Shown: positions 1 through 5,837 of the stretch, in pieces | Layout: each line of letters starts with the position of its first letter | Numbering within the stretch: position 1 is the stretch's first letter | From: Amphritea sp. | GTDB taxonomy: Bacteria; Pseudomonadota; Gammaproteobacteria; Pseudomonadales; Nitrincolaceae | Direction: 5' to 3' | Assembly: GCA_024679635.1 (NCBI GenBank) | Contig: JAIBDA010000021.1 | Location: 1 to 16,404, forward strand | Length of the DNA: 16,404 nt | Translations under genes and position numbers: made by a program | The notes under the pieces: generated by a model | What the model saw: the letters and a program-made list of their open reading frames with translations, nothing else | The model's database searches: none | Told to the model about the DNA's origin: nothing

Positions 1-2282
1 ATTTCCTGAACACCGGCGTCTGCATACTTATCCAACAGGGCTTCCAGCACTTTCTGAGCTGTATTGGAATATTTAGTGAAGTAGTTACGCTTCTTAACAT
101 TATTCGCTCGTTCCTGACGAGTCAGCGGCGGCTGATCATATACTACGTGACAGATCAGGTCGAAGGGATCCATCTCCTTGCCCACTTCGTCATTCAGAGC
201 TTCCCAGATCACACCATCCCCCGCCAACTCATCAATAACAGCTTGCTTACGCTCACTGTCTTGCCACTTGCGGGTGAACTCATCCAGTGAAGCAAAATGC
301 TTCTGTACAGTTTTCCGGGTGTAGTCTTTGAATGACTCGGTTACCAGTTTGCCATCAGTATCGTAATACTGAACCCGCTCAGCGACCTTCTTCACAGTTA
401 TACCCGACACTCGATACTTAACGTATCCAGGTTCGTCTTCATCCCAGGCACCGTCTGATCCTGTACTGGTTGGATCGTACTCTCCCGATGGTTCATCACC
501 ACCCTGTTCGGTACTATCATCTGACAACTCTGAATCTGGAACATCCTCTTCGCTGCTGTTCAGCTCGTCGATAAAGGAACTATCTTCTTCGTCCGTAATA
601 TCTTCAGGCTTAGCGACCATCACTTTCTCAGGAATACCGTCGAAGCGCTCATCGGCAAACAACTCTGTCGCCTTTTTGAAATCCAGGATAGTGAACCAAA
701 GCTTGTTATAGCGATCATCGATGCGGGTACCCCGACCAATGATCTGCTTAAACTTAGTCATCGACTGAATATTCTGATCAAGCACCACCAGCTTACAAGT
801 TTTGGCATCGACGCCTGTGGACATAAGCTCTGAGGTGGTTGCGATAACCGGATAAGGCTTCTTAGGGTTAATGAAATTATCCAGCTGCGCTTTACCAATT
901 TCATCATCACCGGTGATTTTCATCACATACTTTTCGTTCTTGGCCACTTGTTCCGGGTTTAGATTGACCAATGCCCGACGCATCCGATCGGCATGGTCTA
1001 TGTCGTTGCAGAAGACGATCGTTTTGGCCATTGGATCAGTACGTTTTAGGTAAGCCGTGATCGTTTCAGCCACTAGCTGGGTGCGCTCATCAACAACCAA
1101 GGTACGATCAAAATCTTTCTGGTTGTAGATACGGTCCTGGATAATCTCGCCGTTGTTATCCACCTGATCCTTATTGGGTCGCCAACCCTGCAAGTCGATA
1201 TCGATATCAACACGCACCACTTTATATGGCGCTAAGAATCCATCCTCGATCCCCTCCTTCAGCGAGTAGGTGTAAACCGGGTCACCGAAGTAATCGGTAT
1301 TGGATACCTCTTCGGTCTCCTTAGGGGTAGCAGTGAGGCCAACCTGAGTGGCACTGCCGAAATATTCCAGGATCTCACGCCATGCACTGTCTTCAGCTGC
1401 ACTGCCCCGGTGGCACTCGTCGATAACGATCAGATCAAAGAAGTTAGGATCAACCTGCTTATAAGCCTTCTGACTTTCCTCTGGCCCTGTTAGTGCTTGA
1501 TAAAGCGCCAGGTGGATCTCATAGGCTGGATCAACTGTACGCCCGGTTATCTTGGTCATCACCTGGCCAAAGGGTTGGAAGTCATTGATACGGGTTTGAT
1601 CAACCAGAATGTTGCGATCTGCTAAGAACAGAATGCGCTTCTTCTGACGGGCCTTCCACAGTCGCCAGATGATCTGAAAAGCTGTATAGGTTTTACCCGT
1701 CCCCGTAGCCATTACTAGCAGAGCACGGTTTTGACCTGCGGATACCGCCTCGATCGTTTTATTGATTGCTTGTAGCTGATAATAGCGAGGGGATTTACCA
1801 CTACCGTCGTCATGATAATCTTGTGTAATGATAGGCAACTGGGCTTCTGTATAGCCCTTCCACTGACAATACCTCTGCCAGAGTTGTTCAGGCGTCGGAA
1901 AGTCTTCCAGCGTGATCTCTGATTCCAGCATCTGTGGATTAGTTTTATCGTGGAAGACGAAGCCGTCACCATTACTGGCAAAGATAAACGGTACGTCCAG
2001 CAGCCGGGCGTAATCCAACCCTTGCTGCATACCTTTACCGATTTCATGCTTATTAGCTTTAGCCTCGATTACTGCTAGCGGCATATTCGGCTTGTGGTAT
2101 AGCACTATGTCAGCCGATTTAACCGTTTTACGGACACCTAACTGGCCTCGGACAATAACCTTACCATCCCGGAGCTTTACCTCCTGTCGGATCTGCATCA
2201 TCGCGTCCCAGCCTGCTTGATCAACTGCTGGCAGAATGAACTTGGTGATGATGTCAGTTTCGGTAAGCTGCTTCTTGTCCAT
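1..2282 (-). CDS. hsdR: Type I restriction enzyme, subunit R (HsdR), EcoAI/EcoEI-like; 3' end beyond the window
   Basis: Motor and nuclease subunit of a type I restriction-modification complex. It translocates unmethylated foreign DNA and cleaves it with HsdM and HsdS, which are not in this window. The reading frame is open from the ATG at 2282 to the left edge, giving 760 residues; the family runs to roughly 800, so only a short C-terminus is missing. The N-terminal nuclease shows a PD-(D/E)xK pattern (D58, then E73-A-K75). The SF2 helicase core has Walker A ATGTGKT at about 192-198, DECH at 288-291 and motif VI GRGTR at 516-520. A strongly acidic linker lies near residues 560-625, before the C-terminal domain. 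The first codons are ATG-GAC-AAG-AAG, with an AGGA ribosome site about 10 nt upstream. The gene is divergent from everything to its right. In pipolins, type I RM genes are known cargo. I am very sure of the family. Confidence 0.95.
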   Translation of the reverse strand, partial: MDKKQLTETDIITKFILPAVDQAGWDAMMQIRQEVKLRDGKVIVRGQLGVRKTVKSADIVLYHKPNMPLAVIEAKANKHEIGKGMQQGLDYARLLDVPFIFASNGDGFVFHDKTNPQMLESEITLEDFPTPEQLWQRYCQWKGYTEAQLPIITQDYHDDGSGKSPRYYQLQAINKTIEAVSAGQNRALLVMATGTGKTYTAFQIIWRLWKARQKKRILFLADRNILVDQTRINDFQPFGQVMTKITGRTVDPAYEIHLALYQALTGPEESQKAYKQVDPNFFDLIVIDECHRGSAAEDSAWREILEYFGSATQVGLTATPKETEEVSNTDYFGDPVYTYSLKEGIEDGFLAPYKVVRVDIDIDLQGWRPNKDQVDNNGEIIQDRIYNQKDFDRTLVVDERTQLVAETITAYLKRTDPMAKTIVFCNDIDHADRMRRALVNLNPEQVAKNEKYVMKITGDDEIGKAQLDNFINPKKPYPVIATTSELMSTGVDAKTCKLVVLDQNIQSMTKFKQIIGRGTRIDDRYNKLWFTILDFKKATELFADERFDGIPEKVMVAKPEDITDEEDSSFIDELNSSEEDVPDSELSDDSTEQGGDEPSGEYDPTSTGSDGAWDEDEPGYVKYRVSGITVKKVAERVQYYDTDGKLVTESFKDYTRKTVQKHFASLDEFTRKWQDSERKQAVIDELAGDGVIWEALNDEVGKEMDPFDLICHVVYDQPPLTRQERANNVKKRNYFTKYSNTAQKVLEALLDKYADAGVQE

Positions 2283-2396
2283 GCTGAACGTCCTGTCTGC
2301 TTAAGCGCTATCTATTTGATCTAGTAATATAACATCCGCTTCTCTTGCAACCCAACATATTCACCTTGAACCCCTAAGCATTATCACCAAAATGAA
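2274..2396. repeat. Direct imperfect repeat, copy A (hsdR leader and first codons)
   Basis: About 123 bp, recurring imperfectly in the same orientation at 3024-3147. The two copies share CTTGTCCA, then CTGAACG, then CTGTCTGCT, then a long block around AAGCGCTATCTATTTGATCT, and end with ATCACCAAAATGAA. Copy A is the functional upstream region of hsdR. On the minus strand it holds a plausible promoter (TTGGGT, 18 nt, TATATT), the leader, and the ATG-GAC-AAG start. Confidence 0.8.
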
Positions 2397-2483
2397 ATAG
2401 TTATCCGGTGTTCTATATAGCACTTAGTGGCTACGGCATGGCATTCTTGAATGTATCTAAGCTGATAAAGAGGGAACTGAGAA

Positions 2484-2840
2484 ATGTTTAAACAGGAATA
2501 TCGAAATTGGGTCGAGTACCGTGATTTACCAGGCGTTTTAGAGTATGACTTTCACAGAGCCAATGATGATATCAATGCCCCTAAGCCACCCTACTACGAG
2601 CTAATGGATCAGGTTTGGGATGATACGTTGAAAATTCTGAAGAAAGCCTATGATGAAGGCTATCAATATGTCCTTTTCACCCATGGTGGATCTACATCAC
2701 GAATGGGTGAAACCACATCTCGATCTCAAGTGCGAAAATTGATGCGCAGCAAACTTGCCACTCCATATATCATCCGTAAAGAAAGCATTCAGCACGCGAC
2801 TGTTTTTGTAGCCGCTCTTAGAAAACCAAAAAGTATTTAA
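2484..2840 (+). CDS. Small hypothetical protein (118 aa)
   Basis: I do not recognise this protein with confidence. It starts at an ATG with AGAGGG about 9 nt upstream. The N-terminal half is acidic and aromatic (WVEYRD near residue 10, then YYELMDQVW). The C-terminal half has a hydrophobic strand ending in FTHGGSTS, an Arg-rich helix (SRSQVRKLMRSK), and a final strand (ATVFVAALR). The order strand, HG, basic helix, strand is loosely like Smr-type nuclease folds, but the usual spacing is not clear, so this is only a hint. The gene sits alone between the two copies of the hsdR leader repeat and is divergent from hsdR. It could be an insertion into that leader. Its predicted length is intact. 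Confidence 0.6.
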   Translation: MFKQEYRNWVEYRDLPGVLEYDFHRANDDINAPKPPYYELMDQVWDDTLKILKKAYDEGYQYVLFTHGGSTSRMGETTSRSQVRKLMRSKLATPYIIRKESIQHATVFVAALRKPKSI

Positions 2841-2856
2841 AATCATATAGCTATGT

Positions 2857-2882
2857 AAAAGTGGCGTATTGGGTATAGATAG
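2857..2882 (+). repeat. Dispersed repeat copy 1 (AAAAGTG-GCGTATTGGGTATAGATAG)
   Basis: First of three same-strand copies of a GCGTATTGGGTATA element (others at 3197-3230 and 8732-8762). This copy lacks 7 bp (ACAGGTT) that the second copy has after AAAAGTG. It lies just after the 118-aa gene. Confidence 0.75.
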
Positions 2883-2960
2883 GACGTTATGTCCACTTCA
2901 GACTAAGTCCCCTTGATAGAGCCTCCTGGATAACAGATTAAACTAGACCTTCTAAAAATC

Positions 2961-3018
2961 AGGCCTTGTTGCTGGCCTTTATGTACTGCCCCCTCTGTAA
3001 TAACAGAAATGCGGGCAG
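2961..3018. terminator. Two adjacent hairpins, possible terminator
   Basis: The first hairpin is AGGCC-TTGTTGCT-GGCCT (2961-2978), followed by a short T run. The second is CTGCCC (2986-2991) pairing with GGGCAG (3013-3018), with an inner stem TCTGT/ACAGA. Neither has a long U tract, so a terminator role is only likely. A structured RNA is the alternative. Confidence 0.35.
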
Positions 3019-3023
3019 CCTAA

Positions 3024-3147
3024 CTTGTCCAAACTGAACGCTCTGTCTGCTAAAGCGCTATCTATTTGATCTAATAATATCGCACCACCCCTGTTGCATC
3101 CCAACGAATCCGCCCCTGCATAGCTGAGCTATCATCACCAAAATGAA
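3024..3147. repeat. Direct imperfect repeat, copy B (degenerate second hsdR leader)
   Basis: Second copy of the hsdR upstream region. On the minus strand it keeps GAC-AAG right after the start position, but the ATG has become TTG, and the frame stops after 17 codons without resembling HsdR. It looks like a decayed duplicate of the promoter and leader. Confidence 0.8.
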
Positions 3148-3196
3148 CGGTGCGAACATAAGACTGCTTGGTACACAGTGAAATCAAGTAGTTAGG

Positions 3197-3230
3197 AAAA
3201 AGTGACAGGTTGCGTATTGGGTATAGATAG
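3197..3230 (+). repeat. Dispersed repeat copy 2
   Basis: The most complete copy: AAAAAGTGACAGG followed by TTGCGTATTGGGTATAGATAG. It shares AAAAAGTGACA, TTGCGTATTGGGTATA and spacing with copy 3 at 8732, and the TAGATAG end with copy 1 at 2857. Confidence 0.8.
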
Positions 3231-3655
3231 CAACAACGCTGACTCACCCATTTCCTCGTATCAGAATGATCACTTTTCGTTAATGCCTCCACACCTGGTT
3301 ACATTGAAAATTCACACGTCATCTTGCCGATCTGATCGACTCTCCTCCAAAAAAGTTAAATATTTTAAATTTTTTAAACTTTTTCAGATAGCCCTAACAA
3401 GCTCTCATCCCCGTTATAAGCCGTGGAAAATTGAAGGTCTACATGGGACAAGAGCTTTCATTTCACCCTCCTTTAAACCGGGCTCACAGCTCGTTTACCA
3501 CCTTCATCCAGTTTTCAGAGATACGAAAAACAAAAACAATAAACCCTTTTAATATCAATCAGTTAACCTATTTACACATTCGATTATCTGTCATATAAAT
3601 AGCAACCAAGAGGCACAAACAGTTATTGCTAGGACAAAAGAACAGGATCTTTTAC

Positions 3656-3677
3656 TAGCGGTTTTCTGCATCCGCTA
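3656..3677. promoter_or_regulatory. Inverted repeat TAGCGG-N10-CCGCTA upstream of recombinase
   Basis: Perfect 6-bp arms with a 10-bp spacer, 67 bp before the recombinase start. The size and position suit an operator or an excisionase or integrase arm site. No partner protein can be assigned from sequence. Confidence 0.3.
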
Positions 3678-3744
3678 ATGGTTGAGAAGGCCGATCTGAA
3701 TTGTGTGTTCGAAAGTTTAATAACGATTAATGGGAGAAAGGAAA

Positions 3745-4935
3745 ATGGCTCTACAAATTAAGCCAACGCAGAAGGCACTAGACGCGGTGGATCGCCCTGA
3801 AAAGGGTAAAGCAGCGATTGAGCTACGTATTGAAAATCACCCCCATGTTCGCATTTGGCGTGGACCCGCCGAAGATTCTTATGGCGCACGGATAAGTGTT
3901 AAGAAACAGCGCAAATGTTTCGTGACATCTCGTGGGAATTACAAGCTACGACAGGGAATCGCGCTTGTTGAAGCAGATATTCAGCAACGAAGGCTGGGTA
4001 AAACTCCACAACCAAACGATTTGACTACAAAAGCTGCTGCTGACCTGTACGTCACGCCACATATTGAAGACTTGAAAGATGCGAAGGGGGCGTTGTCCAA
4101 GCAAAGAGTCCTTCACAATTTAAAACTGGCTGATGGTCAGCGTGTAGGCGACATCCCAGTCACTCAACACGATAAAGCCACCGCTTTAGAGGTACTTTCA
4201 GCTGCAAAGGAAGGCCGAAGACCCGCCAGCGCCAAGCGTCTTTTTAGTCGCTACAGCAAGAACTTATCAATTTTCGTCGATGAAGGCTTACTCGATGTAA
4301 ACCCTTGTCAGGGCATAAAGCTCCCCCGAGAGAACAACATCCGTAAGCGCATACTAACTGATCTAGAAATGCACCTACATACGATGAAGGCACTTGCTCT
4401 CCGAACACCCCAAGGTCACTGCCAAGTTTTAGCGAGCGCTATTGGTTGCCGTATCGGTGAAGCTATGAAAATGCGTTGGAGTGACATTCAACCTGACGGA
4501 TTGAGCGTAGTGATCTCCGATACAAAAAATGGGGGTGATTCCATATATCCCCTGAATAGTGCAGCCCGCCCAATTTTAAAACAGTGCAGATCATGGCAGA
4601 TAAGTGACTACATTTTTCCCTCCACCATTCGCCCTGAGGGGCACATAGCATATCCGCGTCAATCATTTGTAAAGATTCGAGCTGAGGTTATGGCGGAAGC
4701 TGGTACCGCCGGTGTTTTGCCAGAGTACTGGATGCATGACTGTCGCCGTTCCTTCGGTAGTAAATGTAACTCAGTGAATGGCGACCTACGAGCCACCCAG
4801 CAACTGCTCAATCACAAGAGCAGCACCACAACTGAACGCTACACCCACCATGTTTCCAAGCAACTTGCTGATGCCAGTGAACGTACCGTTCAAGCACTGT
4901 TTGGCGACCTACTCAACCAATTTAAGTGTGTTTAA
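3745..4935 (+). CDS. Tyrosine recombinase (integrase) of the pipolin
   Basis: Site-specific recombinase expected to integrate and excise the element by forming a covalent phosphotyrosine intermediate. Catalytic residues, numbered from 3745, are R236 (GCRIGEAMKMRW), H331 and R334 (HDCRR), H357 (LLNHKSS) and nucleophile Y366 (ERYTHH). The N-terminal half carries the arm- and core-binding domains. At 396 aa it is normal for the family. An in-frame ATG exists at 3730, but it has no ribosome site, whereas the ATG at 3745 follows GGGAGAAAGG, so I prefer 3745. The gene opens a plus-strand run: the excisionase-like gene follows 11 nt after its stop, with its ribosome site touching this stop codon. 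This is only distantly like the second integrase at 10961, so the two probably act on different elements. Confidence 0.93.
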   Translation: MALQIKPTQKALDAVDRPEKGKAAIELRIENHPHVRIWRGPAEDSYGARISVKKQRKCFVTSRGNYKLRQGIALVEADIQQRRLGKTPQPNDLTTKAAADLYVTPHIEDLKDAKGALSKQRVLHNLKLADGQRVGDIPVTQHDKATALEVLSAAKEGRRPASAKRLFSRYSKNLSIFVDEGLLDVNPCQGIKLPRENNIRKRILTDLEMHLHTMKALALRTPQGHCQVLASAIGCRIGEAMKMRWSDIQPDGLSVVISDTKNGGDSIYPLNSAARPILKQCRSWQISDYIFPSTIRPEGHIAYPRQSFVKIRAEVMAEAGTAGVLPEYWMHDCRRSFGSKCNSVNGDLRATQQLLNHKSSTTTERYTHHVSKQLADASERTVQALFGDLLNQFKCV

Positions 4936-4946
4936 GGAGAACTAAC

Positions 4947-5147
4947 ATGACCGCACAAGCCCTGACCGTGAAGCAGTTTGCTGAACGATATTCGCTCAAC
5001 CCAAGCACCGTTAGCGCGCAGGTTACGCGCCAAGCTGACGCGCTTCCAAAATTCCTACGTATCGGGAAACAGATCCGTTTTCCGGTACTGGAAATTGAAA
5101 AGTGGGAATTATCCCAACTGAACGCTGACGCTAGTCAGAACCTTTAA
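4947..5147 (+). CDS. Small HTH protein, excisionase/AlpA-like
   Basis: A 66-aa protein with a winged-HTH (MerR/AlpA-like, HTH_17) layout. It has LTVKQFAERYSLNPSTV as the helix-turn-helix (residues 6-22), followed by FLRIGKQIRFPVLEIEKWE (36-54), the usual wing and final helix of excisionase-family proteins. It probably binds the attachment region to direct the adjacent recombinase towards excision, and may regulate the operon. The start at 4947 is set by AAGGAGA overlapping the recombinase stop. An upstream in-frame start near 4926 would lie inside the recombinase gene and has no better site. It differs from ordinary MerR regulators in being only the DNA-binding domain. Confidence 0.82.
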   Translation: MTAQALTVKQFAERYSLNPSTVSAQVTRQADALPKFLRIGKQIRFPVLEIEKWELSQLNADASQNL

Positions 5148-5166
5148 CGTGATAGGAGAAAATCAC

Positions 5167-5781
5167 ATGGCAAAGCCACAAACCCGGTTAATCAACTTGA
5201 ATAACCGAGCAACCTTCCGCCCTGAAACTGTAGGCCTAGGGAAGTTCATCGAAAACAAAGGCGTCTGGATAACAGACTTGCAAGGCGCCACGAAGCTTCT
5301 TGTGAGAGAAACAGACCCTATTGAAGGACTAAAACTTCTGCGTGTTGCACGTGAAGGCGTCCTTAACTGCGGAAGCAAAACGCCACTTGTGCTTCTGGAT
5401 GACGGTGCTTTTGTTGCTGTCGCATTGATCGATGTTATCGAGCCTTGGGATGACGACATCGTGATTAAAAACGAAAATGGGCGAGTTATTGCAAGCTTCC
5501 CAGGAGATGAATACCCAGATTCAGATTTGGTGATGGAAGAGCTTATGAAGGCTGTTGATTCCGCTCATACTCGTCGCCCACATCGCATTGATTGGGTAAA
5601 GCTGAAGAAGATTGATGACGAGGATTTAACGCCCGAAGACGAAGCGGGTACCGATGCTAAAGCTGATACTACCGTTAAAGCCGAAGCTGAAGCTAGTAAA
5701 CCGGCACCTGTCGAGCCAGACAGCAAAGGCAAAGCCGACTCTAAAACCCAGAAACAGGCCTCCTTAAAGGCTGCTTCCTAA
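5167..5781 (+). CDS. Unknown 204-aa protein between excisionase and piPolB
   Basis: I do not recognise this family. The start at 5167 has TAGGAGA 7 nt upstream. The first 150 residues look folded, with alternating strands and helices: hydrophobic strands VWITDL, KLLVRE and PLVLLDDGAFVAVALIDVI, then an acidic patch EPWDDDIVI. The last 50 residues are low complexity, rich in Ala, Asp, Glu and Lys, and probably disordered. There is no signal peptide or membrane segment. The gene lies 19 nt after the excisionase-like gene and 56 nt before the polymerase, with a hairpin in that gap. A small folded domain with an acidic tail next to a replicative polymerase resembles the layout of single-strand binding or replication accessory proteins. 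That is inference from position and shape only. Confidence 0.8.
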   Translation: MAKPQTRLINLNNRATFRPETVGLGKFIENKGVWITDLQGATKLLVRETDPIEGLKLLRVAREGVLNCGSKTPLVLLDDGAFVAVALIDVIEPWDDDIVIKNENGRVIASFPGDEYPDSDLVMEELMKAVDSAHTRRPHRIDWVKLKKIDDEDLTPEDEAGTDAKADTTVKAEAEASKPAPVEPDSKGKADSKTQKQASLKAAS

Positions 5782-5796
5782 AAACTTCCTAACAGG

Positions 5797-5824
5797 TATA
5801 AGGCCCTTTTCTAAGGGCCTTATA
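5797..5824 (+). terminator. Perfect 12-bp hairpin just before the polymerase gene
   Basis: TATAAGGCCCTT (5797-5808), loop TTCT, AAGGGCCTTATA (5813-5824). There is no U tract, only TAATATGG. It ends 13 nt before the polymerase ATG, where no clear Shine-Dalgarno sequence is visible. It could be a leaky terminator that lowers polymerase expression, or a translational control hairpin. Confidence 0.55.
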
Positions 5825-5837
5825 ATATGGTGCTTTC

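Larger units (their letters stand above)
3148..3744. other. Non-coding region upstream of the recombinase, AT-rich with inverted repeats
   Basis: I see no convincing gene here. Frames on both strands run through the dispersed repeat and lack ribosome sites. Contents: repeat copy 2 (3197-3230); an AT-only stretch of about 36 bp bounded by AAAAAGTT (3350-3357) and AACTTTTT (3377-3384); and an inverted repeat TAGCGG-N10-CCGCTA (3656-3677) about 70 bp before the recombinase start. The inverted repeats could be operators, attachment-arm sites or an unwinding element. Confidence 0.5.

Noticed and set aside
2274..3147. Reading copies A and B as ends of an insertion sequence
   Set aside because: The copies are direct rather than inverted, are imperfect over their whole length, and no transposase lies between them.
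3071..3292. Minus-strand 73-aa frame
   Set aside because: It covers repeat copy B and dispersed repeat copy 2; the matching frame in copy A is broken by a stop, so it is unlikely to be a gene.
3202..3552. Plus-strand 116-aa frame starting with GTG
   Set aside because: It begins inside dispersed repeat copy 2, has no ribosome site, runs through the AT-only tract, and its peptide is low complexity with no protein-like pattern.
3730..3744. Earlier ATG for the pipolin recombinase
   Set aside because: No ribosome site precedes it; its own bases form the GGGAG site for the ATG at 3745.
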